The notes under the pieces: model-generated | Database searches by the model: none | Told to the model about the DNA's origin: nothing | The model's input: the letters and a program-made list of their open reading frames with translations, nothing else | Translations under genes and position numbers: made by a program | Shown here: positions 21,443 to 31,540 of the stretch, piece after piece | Position numbering within the stretch: the stretch's first letter is position 1 | Layout of the letters: the number at the start of each line of letters is the position of its first letter | From: Agriotes lineatus | Lineage: Eukaryota; Arthropoda; Insecta; Coleoptera; Elateridae | DNA: 64,000 nucleotides | Direction: 5' to 3' | NCBI GenBank assembly: GCA_940337035.1 | Contig: CALNHX010000270.1 | Span: 1 to 64,000 of the forward strand

Positions 21443-23536
21443 ATTTTTGAGCCCAAAACTAAATGTGGGGATTCTAGTACGTTCGCGCCTCGCGAAAAAA
21501 AAGGAGAGAAATCCCTGAAGTGTTCTAAAAAAGGACACCTTGCTCGCGATTGCAAGGAAACTACGAGTAAACAAGTGTTAGTTGCTGACATAAATACCCG
21601 TATGACAGTCGCCTTAAAATTAAACAATCGTGCCGATGTGGCATTAGTAGACACTGGGTCTGCAGTAAATCTCATTACAAAGGAAAAAGCCGATAAACTT
21701 GAAATTTATTACGTAGAAACCAACGATAATGGTGTCAGTCCCGTGACACTTAGCGGACTTAACGGAACTTTGTGCAAAAATGTTGGTGTAGCAAGAGTAC
21801 CCGTTGTCATAAAAGGCCAACAGCTTAGCGTTACCTTTTATATAATGGAAAATAGCGCTATACCAGTACCAATTATACTCGGGGCAGACTTCTTGAATCA
21901 GCCACATGTTGTACTTACCGTAGACAAAGGGGTTGCAGACATTCAAGTGGAAGACTATTTGGCTGACACGCAAACTACCGATTTTAAAATTAATCCAGAT
22001 GTCCCCAAAGAGATTGTCGAAGAAATAACAACAATAGTGGAAACTTTAAAAGGAAATCCTAAACGCTCAGTAACTATACCTGGCTTCGAAATGGAAATTA
22101 GGCTATCTTCTAATGAACCCGTGGTTTACCGGCCGCGCCGATTGTCGCTAGCGGAACAAGAGAACGTCGAAAAGATTGTCGCAGACTGGCTTTCGAAGAA
22201 TATTATCCGACCCAGTAAGTCGGGGTACGCTAGCCCGATCGTACTGGTTGAAAAGAAAACCGGGGAAAAGCGTTTATGTGTCGACTACCGAGCGATCAAC
22301 AAAATCACTTACAAGGACAAATTTCCTCTCCCGTTAATAAACGACCAAATAGATGCACTATCTTCCCACGTCTATTTCTCCGCCTTGGACTTGAAAAACG
22401 GCTTCTTCCATATTCCCGTAGCGGAAAGCTCAAAACAATACACCGCCTTCGTTACTCATAACGGACTTTATGAATATAACTATACCCCGTTTGGATTATC
22501 GAACAGTGCAGCTGCATTCCAGCGCTACATAAATAAAATATTCGAACCATTGATCAACCAACGTGTGGTTTTGATCTACTTGGATGACATCCTTGTAATA
22601 TCAAAGACGATTGACGAAGGCCTTGAACGGCTGAAATCCGTATTCAAATTAATCGATGACTATGGGTTGCAACTACGACTAGACAAATGCTCTTTTCTAC
22701 AGACCGAAATCGAATACCTAGGGTTCATAATACGAAAAAACGAAGTGAGACCCCAAACACGTAAGACCGAAGCTGTTTCAAAATTTCCGATTCCTACAAC
22801 GGTGAAACAACTTCAACGATTTCTGGGGTTAGCCGGTTACTTCCGCAGATTTATACCGTCTTACTCTACTATAGCACGACCATTAACACGTCTACTGTGC
22901 AAAGAACAAACATTTGTGTTTGGCCAAGAACAACTCGAATCTTTTCAAACGATCAAAGATTTGCTTACCTCCGAACCTGTATTAAAAATCTACTCGCCAG
23001 TTAGAGATACCGAACTGCATACCGATGCGAGCTCCTACGGCTACGGATCAGTACTAATGCAGCGCCACGAAGACGGCAAATTTCACCCAGTATACTACAT
23101 GTCCAAATCGACGACAGAAGTTGAATCCCGCTACGACTCATTTGAACTGGAACTTCTAGCAATCGTACGAAGTTTAGAAACATTTCGGGTTTATCTTCTC
23201 GGAATCAACTTTAAATTGGTAACAGATTGCAACGCACTTAAGCTGTCTTTGTCCAAACGCGAAGTAAACTCAAGAATCTATCGCTGGTCAGTCATACTAG
23301 AAGAATATAACTACACTGTAGAACATCGGTCCAGTGAAGCAATGCAACATGTTGATGCGCTCAGTAGAGTCGACATGTTGGTAGTCGATCGACCAAGAGA
23401 CGGTGGTATCTACCCACCTCCTTCAAGCAATGCAAACCAAAGACCCGGAATTGCAGAAACTGATTTCTGTTCACGAAACTGGTTCCGACTTGCCCAACAA
23501 GTGCTACAAGCTAAAGAGCGGAATACTTTGCTATGA
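21443..23536 (+). CDS. pol: Nucleocapsid remnant, protease, reverse transcriptase and RNase H (gypsy pol)
   Basis: The frame is the same as gag and open from the codon after its TGA. The first in-frame ATG is at 21602. It starts with one zinc knuckle (C-SKKG-H-LARD-C, about 21515-21560) whose first Cys position is Ser. A retropepsin follows with DTGSAVNLI (DTG at 21650-21658) and the ILGADFL flap-region motif. Next comes RT with LPLINDQIDAL, FSALDLKNGF and YLDDIL (22577-22591), then RNase H with TDASSYGYGSVL (about 23020). After LSRVD (about 23370) the frame runs on for some 55 codons of nonsense and stops at 23536, because the integrase continues one base out of frame. Confidence 0.9.
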   Translation: MFEPKTKCGDSSTFAPREKKGEKSLKCSKKGHLARDCKETTSKQVLVADINTRMTVALKLNNRADVALVDTGSAVNLITKEKADKLEIYYVETNDNGVSPVTLSGLNGTLCKNVGVARVPVVIKGQQLSVTFYIMENSAIPVPIILGADFLNQPHVVLTVDKGVADIQVEDYLADTQTTDFKINPDVPKEIVEEITTIVETLKGNPKRSVTIPGFEMEIRLSSNEPVVYRPRRLSLAEQENVEKIVADWLSKNIIRPSKSGYASPIVLVEKKTGEKRLCVDYRAINKITYKDKFPLPLINDQIDALSSHVYFSALDLKNGFFHIPVAESSKQYTAFVTHNGLYEYNYTPFGLSNSAAAFQRYINKIFEPLINQRVVLIYLDDILVISKTIDEGLERLKSVFKLIDDYGLQLRLDKCSFLQTEIEYLGFIIRKNEVRPQTRKTEAVSKFPIPTTVKQLQRFLGLAGYFRRFIPSYSTIARPLTRLLCKEQTFVFGQEQLESFQTIKDLLTSEPVLKIYSPVRDTELHTDASSYGYGSVLMQRHEDGKFHPVYYMSKSTTEVESRYDSFELELLAIVRSLETFRVYLLGINFKLVTDCNALKLSLSKREVNSRIYRWSVILEEYNYTVEHRSSEAMQHVDALSRVDMLVVDRPRDGGIYPPPSSNANQRPGIAETDFCSRNWFRLAQQVLQAKERNTLL

Positions 23537-24800
23537 GACCGGGCAAGACCACACTGTCTTCGTAACTCCACGAAGCATGCGGAGGAACGTTGTCAAGTCA
23601 GCTCACGACGACAATGGCCATATTGGAGTAACAAAGACAGCAGAAATAATAAGAAGAACCTACTGGTTTCCCAAGCTTCAACGTTATGTCCAAAAATACA
23701 TCAAAAACTGCTTAACATGCCTCACATTTAATCCCACCACCGGTAAACCAGTTGGAGAGTTATACAGTATACCCAAAGGCAATATCCCCTTCCTCACACT
23801 CCACTGCGACCATGTAGGCCCCCTAGACAAATCCACAACCGGGTATAGGCACATTTTTATCGTTATCGATGCATTTAGCAAGTTCGTGTTTCTAAATCCC
23901 ACCAAGTCAACCGCGACGAAAGAGGTTGTGTCGATATTAAAAACTGTATTCGGCTTGTTCGGACCGCCAAAAACAATGATAAGTGACCGAGGAAGTGCCT
24001 TTACGTCACAGGACTTTTCCGCGTTTATGATAGACAATGGTGTGAAACATGTACTCAACGCTACCGCTACCCCACGCGCAAACGGACAATGCGAACGGTA
24101 CAATCGAACTGTTATTAACGTGTTGGCCAAGTTAGTGGAAAATGATCGCGACTGGTCGGAAAAACTAGTGCGGGTACAGCAAATATTAAACACGACATTC
24201 CAACGCAGCCTTTCCGCTTCCCCTTCTCAAGTGTTTCTCGGCTACGATCTTCGCGTGCTGACAGATCAGCCCCTACGAGACATTGTTGCCGATGTCCTCC
24301 AAGTAGAACCTGATCACCGCAACCAACGACCTCAATTTCGCCTAGAAGCAGAAGAACACCAAAAGGAAGTTCAGAATGAAAACAAACACAACTATGACCT
24401 CCGACGTCGGCCACCACCTCGTTATGCGGTCGGCGACTACGTGATGGTAAGAAGTATTGTTCATCGTCCTGGGCATTCTAAAAAACTGCAGCCCAAATAT
24501 CAAGGACCGTATGTGGTGGAAAAGACATTGGACCATGATCGCTACATAATAACCGACATTCCTGGCACACAACGCACGCAAAAATTTTATACCGGGACAC
24601 TATCTAGTGACCGTCTACGCCTGTATTTACCAGACGAAGAATGGGACGAAGCATCCTCAAACGAAGAGTCACTTTCTGAAGATGAAGGCAACGACGGCCG
24701 AGACGTCCTTTCTATCAGGATGGCCGAAGCTGTAGGATCCCACCTCCTCGGCGAGCGGGACGCGCAGGCGCGAGTTAGTTCGAGGTTCAAGATGGCGTAA
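23403..24800 (+). CDS. Integrase of the gypsy element, shifted by one frame
   Basis: The frame is open from about 23400 and has no convincing start of its own; it begins with a GTG only by convention. It carries an HHCC zinc-binding part (HDDNGH ... CLTC, about 23600-23720). The catalytic core has Asp in HCDHVGP (23808), Asp in ISDRGS (23985) and Glu in GQCERYN (24093), with exactly 35 residues between the last two, the D,D35E signature. A GPY module (KYQGPYVVEKTL, about 24497-24530) follows. The stop at 24798-24800 lies inside the 3' LTR, so the last ~22 residues are LTR-encoded. The offset from the RT frame is one base and is either a mutation or a recoding site. Confidence 0.9.
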   Translation: MVSTHLLQAMQTKDPELQKLISVHETGSDLPNKCYKLKSGILCYETGQDHTVFVTPRSMRRNVVKSAHDDNGHIGVTKTAEIIRRTYWFPKLQRYVQKYIKNCLTCLTFNPTTGKPVGELYSIPKGNIPFLTLHCDHVGPLDKSTTGYRHIFIVIDAFSKFVFLNPTKSTATKEVVSILKTVFGLFGPPKTMISDRGSAFTSQDFSAFMIDNGVKHVLNATATPRANGQCERYNRTVINVLAKLVENDRDWSEKLVRVQQILNTTFQRSLSASPSQVFLGYDLRVLTDQPLRDIVADVLQVEPDHRNQRPQFRLEAEEHQKEVQNENKHNYDLRRRPPPRYAVGDYVMVRSIVHRPGHSKKLQPKYQGPYVVEKTLDHDRYIITDIPGTQRTQKFYTGTLSSDRLRLYLPDEEWDEASSNEESLSEDEGNDGRDVLSIRMAEAVGSHLLGERDAQARVSSRFKMA

Positions 24801-24908
24801 CGACGACGCACATATATCTGTCATACCTATCTGTTTGTATTGAAACGAGTTCTTAATAAATAATTAATACTGTCGGTGTTGTGTTTGTGTAAATAAGACG
24901 ACGCTACA
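24731..24908 (+). repeat. 3' LTR of the gypsy element
   Basis: 178 bp, identical to 19919-20096, followed by the target copy CTAT. An AATAAA at 24855-24860 could direct polyadenylation. No clear polypurine tract precedes it: the bases just upstream are GGATGGCCGAAGC. The integrase frame runs 70 bases into it. Confidence 0.95.
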
Positions 24909-24912
24909 CTAT

Positions 24913-26037
24913 TTACTGAACCATCATTTTCACCTGCTATAAATTATGCGATGATCCACAATGAAAATCCTTTGGTTACAAACACGCGAAGGAAAAAGTA
25001 ATCTATTAGCTATCTTATCAGCCGCACTGGCAATTTTAAATAGGCATTACTAAAATCTCGCACAAAACGTGTACAATTTGCGGTGTAGTTTTTTTTTGTT
25101 CGACTTTGATTGCCAGGCATTTCAATTCAAATTAAGTATTTTAAAAGTAGTATTATAGCTTGCGATCGGGATTTTGTTATCAGCATGGCCGCTAGGACGT
25201 TTGCACGGCATCCTAGATTTAAATATTTTGTTTTACCGAATGTGTAATGGTTAACATAATAATTTTGAAGTTGACACCCATTACAATTTATTAATAATTT
25301 TTACTTGAATTGTTACTACTGGACATTATTGAACCTTCTGCATCTATTAATTATGCTAAATAAAGGTGACACTTCTTAGTGATAATTAAATCTACTTTTA
25401 CTGCTACCGGTATTATTATTATGATTCTTTTTATCTGTGTATATAACCCTTCACGAACCTGCTCGTGTCTTTGTTTAGAATTGTAAAGCAAATGGCATAC
25501 AAGATAAGTGCTGATAAATGTATTTTGTAACCTTAAGAAACGCCGTCTGGTCCTTATTCACACCATATTATGCCGAGGGTTTGAGCTAGCGAAGAATGTG
25601 TTCACGGATTGTTGAAGGATGCTACAGGTTAAAAAAAAATATAGTAATCGCATGACGGCGATTTTTATATCAGCATGTAATAAGTCTTCTAACTCAATGC
25701 CTTCGTCAAAAATTGTACCGTCAAGATTTCTAAAAGGATCAAATCTTTCGGTTTTCTAAACAATGCCTAGCTATCCAACAATATCTACATTGATTAATGA
25801 GAGGTTGTTTTATACATCTACAGAATTTGGCAATGAAACCGGTTGTGAAATTGGATTTTAAATATGATGCATCATTTCCAGTATTTTACGCTACATTAAA
25901 AGTTAAATTAAGGGAATCAAGCCAAGTCAAAACTGTAGGAATTCAAATTGCACGTGACGTAGCGACATCTATTATCCAGCAAGTTAAATATAATTTTTTT
26001 AATATTACAGATCACTTTGGCTGTGTTTAAACGCCAA
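24913..26037. other. Unassigned DNA
   Basis: No gene is recognised. An open frame at 25797-26030 gives a peptide with plausible composition (KPVVKLDFKYDASFPVF), but it has no recognised family and runs into the edge of a MITE. It could be a decayed mobile ORF. Confidence 0.4.
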
Positions 26038-26040
26038 TAA

Positions 26041-26187
26041 GGACCGATTTCATAATCAATTTTAAAGCTTCATTTAACTAAAGTGACATTAGATTGTGCA
26101 GACTGCCATGTGCTACATATGGAATCATACACATTCTAATGTCACTTTAGTTAAATGAAGCTTTAAAATTGATTATGAAATCGGCCC
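26041..26187. mobile_element. Harbinger-like MITE, 147 bp
   Basis: A near-palindrome: arms of about 54 bp (GGACCGATTTCATAATCAAT... and its reverse complement ending ATCGGCCC) enclose a ~40-bp loop. TAA flanks both sides (26038-26040 and 26188-26190), as expected for a 3-bp target duplication of PIF/Harbinger type. The arms differ at only one or two positions near the ends, so the copy is fairly young. Confidence 0.8.
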
Positions 26188-26190
26188 TAA

Positions 26191-27560
26191 GGTGTTTAAA
26201 TCATTATTTTATCATTGTTTCAACTAAACTTTTCTGGAGCAAAAATGGTTTTTAATTTTTGTTGTAGGATTTTTTAAAATAGCGATTTGGTTGATATTAT
26301 TTTCTGAACAATTTCTGTAAAACCTTTAGGCTCATATTGGCATATTGTGTTAGTACTTTGTGATTTTAAGTAAATTTATTTTTATTGTCATATATGAGCG
26401 ATAATCGAGCTAAAGTTTTGAGAACACAATGGAGTTTTAAATTATTTAAACAAACCGTAATCCCTAGAAAATTAAAACAGTAGCGAATCTTATTATCCAA
26501 AATTACAGGCGTCAGTTCCTGTTCCAATTTACTTGTTACTAATTTTAATATACATTTTTAAATACATTTTTCGCACTTCTCATTTTTGTATATTAGCTTT
26601 AAGTTTCTACTTAGTAACTTGCTTAATAAAATTGTTTGAACTCGCGCAGTCGAGCAGGGCCAATAGCTTTTGAAGTAAACTTACCTGTTGTTCGCCAATC
26701 GTTGACTTTTGAAGAGCCCGAAATAGACGTGGAATAAATATACCGAGAGTGAAATTTAAAGTTATTGCAACTGCATATGTTTTGAAAGGTAGGCTAATTA
26801 TAGAACTTGTTTTCCGGCGTTATTAGTTAATCATAGCCGTTCCTGTTATCGCTCCAATTAATTTTAGTAGAGCTTCTTAGTTTACTGTCATAGCCTTTAA
26901 CTAATATGTGCGAAAATGAAACATTGTGTCATCAAGGCTAAGTAGTTTCAATGTAGTTGATTATTGGATGTAAATGTAGACTTACCCCAGGTACATGGGG
27001 GTAATTTATCCAGTATTATTTTGAACATGGCAAGCCTTGATTGACAGATCCTGAATTCTATAAAATTTTGCAGCACACAAGAGCGTTGATGTGATCCACG
27101 ACGTGATGGCGGAAGCGATATACAACAAAAATGTGGAAAAAATAGCTGCAAGACGAATTTTGATAATTTCAGCATCAACTTGAGAGTTAATGGCGATTTG
27201 TTACTATGCCTAAATAAGAGAAATACAAACATGTTAAATTGAGTTTATCTCGTTGTGTCTTGGTAAAGATAGAGAGCCGATAGCAATTTATACATTGTTG
27301 CTGTATGTACGGGAGTTAGTTTCTAAAAATATGGAAACATGAAACCTACGTTTCGAAAAAATATTACTTAACATAAGATTCGACACTAGATTAGCTACTT
27401 ACACATAGGAAAATTTTGGTTTTGGAATGTACAATAAATTAAACACACATTTAGAAAATGTAATGAAAAACGATTTAATAATTTGTCGCTTTTCTGATAT
27501 AGCAGTTACAACCGAAAGCTAACCAGATTTACAACAACTAATGGAAATGGACTCAGTTGT
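26191..27560. other. Unassigned AT-rich DNA
   Basis: No gene, terminal repeat or conserved motif recognised. Confidence 0.45.
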
Positions 27561-27880
27561 GGAAGAATACAATATAAAAATTAACTGCTTAAAACAAAAA
27601 TATGCGGAGATATGGCCACATGAACACACAAGTAACACTGTATGGAAGAAGAATAGATGAGGTCAAAGATTTATGCTATTTGGGTAGTACGATGACTACT
27701 GACGAAAGAACTAAAAGATATATCGGCATACTACAGCAAGCTAAGTCATTTTCTTTAAAAAAAGCAACTGCTACCGTGCAATAACATCGCACTAAACAGA
27801 AAAAGAGAATTTTTACATACATTCCCATAAATTGTTGCGCTATGCGGGTCCGAATACATACTTTTGAGTTATACTGCTAT
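27560..27880 (+). pseudogene. RTE-type LINE reverse transcriptase tail fragment
   Basis: The peptide VTLYGRRIDEVKDLCYLGS followed by TMTTDERTKRYIGILQQAK matches the region after the RT catalytic core of RTE-like LINEs (typically ...IxxVxxFxYLGSxIT...). A second frame carries LNRKREFLHTFP and an ALCGSEY-like block downstream. It is isolated, truncated and frame-shifted, so it is a relic. Confidence 0.6.
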
Positions 27881-28489
27881 AAGAAGTTGTTGAAAAAATT
27901 GGCCAAATATCCAATAACGAGATATCAGAAACAATACAGAAAGAAAGGCGGTTAATGAAGGAGATAATATGAAGAGATAGCTTAATAGTAAAACGGGCAT
28001 TTGCCCTGCTATGACTTAGCTCAACAACAATTATAAATGATTTTCAAATATATGTATTTTGTACTGTTATGTAGCATGGAATAAATTTAAATTCCAATGA
28101 GGTGACCGTCAGTGCAGGGCAACTCGTGGGTTTAAAAGTGCGGATTTTGCTCCGCCGAAAGCAATCGTAAGAAGAAAACAATAAATATTAAGTACGGCCA
28201 GCACGTGCAAAGATGCGGGAATAAGCGCTATAAGAATGGAAGGGGTTTAAACAAATTAGCTTTTATTTGAGTAGAGTGTTGGAGTATTTAATTTCAAGTT
28301 GTGAGCTGTAGTGGGCCAACTGCTGGAACTTTGTTGTATTGATGTATCGCTATATATGAACTGAGTCAAAGGTAAAAGGTCTCTTGTTATAGACTGAAGT
28401 AGCTGTCAACTAAGAGTCAAATAATTACAAAAAATAACATAATGTCGGAGCGTTTTATTTCAATACGACTTGTGACGAAGGTTTCGAGC

Positions 28490-29220
28490 CAAGGCGGATT
28501 TATTGAAAATGATACTATTAGGTATGATAAAAGGAAAACACATGCAGGGCAGACCTATACTCAAATATATACCCCAAATCATAGAAGACGTAGGCTTCTC
28601 CAACTATAGAAAAATAAAAAGACTGGCCGAAGACAGAAAAGAATGGAGGGATGCGGTGCTGGAACAAGATACAAGAGATGTACGAGATAAAGAGAAATAG
28701 ATACCGATGGAAAACTCAACAACGAGACGGAATTCGGAATCTCGGATAGGTAGGCTGCGTTTTGGGAAGCTGTCAAGAAGTTTACTCTGACTTAAGGAAC
28801 AAAGCAAGGCCAGTAGGCTTGAACATCAACAACGAAAAAACAAAGATTGTGAGAGAAACAGCAGCGAACAACATAAGAGGATAGTTTAGAAGTAGTAGAA
28901 CAATTCACATCGATTGGTATAGGTATAATCCAAAAGCGAAGTGAAGAGACTGAAATAGGCAGAAAAATACTATTCAATACTCTGTCCTGTCACCCGCCCC
29001 AGCACAGAGAGATTCGCTAAAGTACATGTGAAAGTTATTCTGAAAAAAGACGATTCCGAAAAGTATAGTACCTATACGGGAATAGCTGCTAAACACGGTT
29101 TATGCTATAATAACAACAATCATCAGACCAACAGTAACAAAAACATATAATAGATACATGGAGTTTAGCAACAAGGTTTCAAGAAAGGAAGATCGACTGT
29201 AGATGCAATACAATAAGAAG
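28490..29220 (+). pseudogene. RTE-type LINE C-terminal fragment and debris
   Basis: At 28503-28700 the frame ends with LLGMIKGKHMQGRPILKYIP and RKIKRLAEDRKEWRDAV, the basic C-terminal tail of RTE-like ORF2 proteins (usual form: GKxxGKRxxGRPxxxW ... AxDRxxWRxxV). Beyond it, shorter pieces (GLNINNEKTKIV near 28820, an FKKGRSTVDAIQ block near 29180) come from other parts of an RT in the wrong order, so several fragments have been joined or rearranged. Confidence 0.5.
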
Positions 29221-31540
29221 AAAGACATTTAATTCTTAAGATGTAATAAATATCCAGTTTTTTTATAATCTGTACACTAATAGTCGTTTAACTAACTCAC
29301 TAATTTTAATAGTTATTTCAAGTGTTTACAAATAATCCACGAAAGAAAAGTTGAACTCTCGAGGGCGTCAGGCCGAGAGTGTACTTTTCTCGAGTGTATT
29401 ATTTATAATAACAGAAGCGTGCCATACATAATTTTATCCAAAACTAAATAAATATCAAAAAAGTATACATTTTATATTGACAGTTATGAGAAGTCGAAGT
29501 GACAAATTAATTGAGAGTGAGCTAAAGCATTTATAGAGCACGGGAGTGAGTTAAGTAGTTATAAGTCACGTGTGGGTTATTTTTATAACCCACCGTGTTA
29601 AGGGTAACGTGGATTATGGTGTAAACAAGCTAGTATTAGCCCAGTTTACTTGTTTAAAACGAACTAGTAAAACACCGTATTACTATTGAGTATTGGATAA
29701 AAATAATTTAGTTCGAAATAATACAGGTGTCAATTATTATAACCCTGTACTATAAACTGAGACTTGTTACATATGATGGTTCGTAGTATTATATTTGCAA
29801 AAAGGACTAACACCTTTAAATTATCTATGAGTTATATTTCTTTTTTCACGGCTTTGTCATATACTATTTTTCATATTTTTTAGACTTGGCAGTGATCGTT
29901 TCCGCTAATAGCTTACAGACAGCTCATTTGTACCCTGCGACGTTCCAAGGCGAGGCGACAGCTTTTAAAAAACGGCGTCCTTTAAGCCAATTTTCCAAAT
30001 TCAAACTACTTAAGCAATGCACTACTAGCAGACCGTGACGTCACGACGAACCATCGCGCCGATTGGCCCAATCTTGGGAGTTTTACCCAAGAGCTATAAT
30101 CAAGCGCTCGGAGTATAATTAGCTCTCGCGTTCGAATCTCTGTGTTTATCAATTTGATTTTACGAGGCTCCACATCTTGCACTCTGACTAGACAATGCTG
30201 AAGTGCCCTAAGTAGATCTTGCGTGAGTAGCTTTCGAGTATGCTTAGCGCCAATTTGAATCTAATGCAAATTTTGTTAAAATAAACAAGCTAACCTCTAG
30301 CTCGCCGTCTAAAGCAATCATAACCTGCAGCAGCTTCTCACGAGAACTAACTTTGACACTTGTTTTGGAAAACTGTGCCAGAATATGCCCTGTTTGATGG
30401 CGAATTCAAATTCGAAGTGAATACGAAACATTTTAACGCCAGCGCGGCCGTGGCTGTGACTAGTTTGGTTTTACTTTAGTTGAAATATAAAAATATTGCG
30501 CATGACCTATGCTATTTACGAATATTACGATGGGACATAGGCCTTGGTGGCGTACAGTCTATTTTTATATTTACTATCAGTGATTGTTAAGTGATGTAGC
30601 AAATATTTAGTGTGAAACACTTCAGAAAGATGAGAAACATGAATTACTGTTGATTGAAAGACTTCCACCTGCGTATTTTTATAAATATTTGGTATGTGAA
30701 AAAAATAATCTTCCAACTTGACTCGTATTTTATTAGTTTGTTAAGTCGTCCTTGTTATTTTATTACTCTAAAATAAGAATACTAAAAATATGTAAACTTT
30801 CCAAATTGTGTTTGAGCCAACATTGTTAAAAACCCATAAAGTGTTTTTTTAGTTTATCTCAGTTAATATCGAGCTACATTATTTAAAACTAAAATTAAAA
30901 TGCGTAAATCAACAAAAAAAAACAGGTGAAATTAATACCTAACTACATCGTAGTATGTTGTTTTAGATTGGAGACTATTTATGTGCACGAATGTTCAAGA
31001 CGAAACATTTTCTTTGAAAACATGCATTGCCTCAAAGAAATCTAAGTTGCAAATGTTTGTGCTTAAATGGTAAAAATGCACTGAAACCGCCTCAAGCTTC
31101 CAATAATTGCTCTTCGAATTTTAAGTTCTTCTGTATTTCTGCAGCATTTCTTCGTCGATTATTTCTACATCTTTTTTTAAGCTTCTGAGCCTTCATTTTG
31201 GATTCTTTAACGCACGAGTTTTCTTTATTTTTATGAGATTTGTTGAAATTTGTTGAGTGTTCTTCTTTGCTGTTCTTCTTTACGAAGATTTCTTAATGGT
31301 AAAAATGTGTAAACCTTCGGCTTCAAGTTTATTAACACGCTATCTTTCTCTATTTCTATTAGCATTTATGTGTTATACATTGAAACAGAGACTTCTTCCG
31401 AAGATTTCGAATATTTGTCTTCGAATTTCTTGGCAGTTTTTTCTGAGTAGAATTAATAGCTGCTATTTTGGGATTTATTTACACCTTCCTCCACTTTCTG
31501 CACTTTTACTGATCGAAACTATTTGCTAACTGTACGACTT
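29221..31540. other. Unassigned DNA with small palindromes
   Basis: No gene recognised. Notable items are a short perfect palindrome at about 29571-29592 (GTGGGTTATTTTTATAACCC), a TGACGTCA octamer (CRE-type palindrome) at 30036-30043 in a less AT-rich patch, and a small hairpin CTTGGGAGTTTTACCCAAG just after it. The patch could be a promoter, but no attached exon is visible. Confidence 0.4.

Larger units (their letters stand above)
19919..24908 (+). mobile_element. Ty3/gypsy LTR retrotransposon, 4,990 bp, identical LTRs
   Basis: The element is bounded by two 178-bp LTRs that I find identical base for base, starting TGTAGGATCC and ending GACGCTACA. The 4-bp target duplication is CTAT (19915-19918 and 24909-24912). 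Inside are gag, a protease-RT-RNase H frame and an integrase frame, in Ty3/gypsy order (integrase after RNase H). There is no third ORF, so no envelope gene. Identical LTRs mean a recent insertion. Even so the coding region is broken in two places: an in-frame TGA between gag and pol, and a frame change near 23,400. The leucine-type primer site suggests the Mdg3 group, but that is only an inference. Confidence 0.95.

Noticed and set aside
23684..24193. 169-codon reverse-strand frame
   Set aside because: It is the antisense shadow of the integrase.
19919..24908. Endogenous retrovirus with an envelope gene
   Set aside because: No third ORF exists between integrase and the 3' LTR; the integrase frame itself runs into the LTR.
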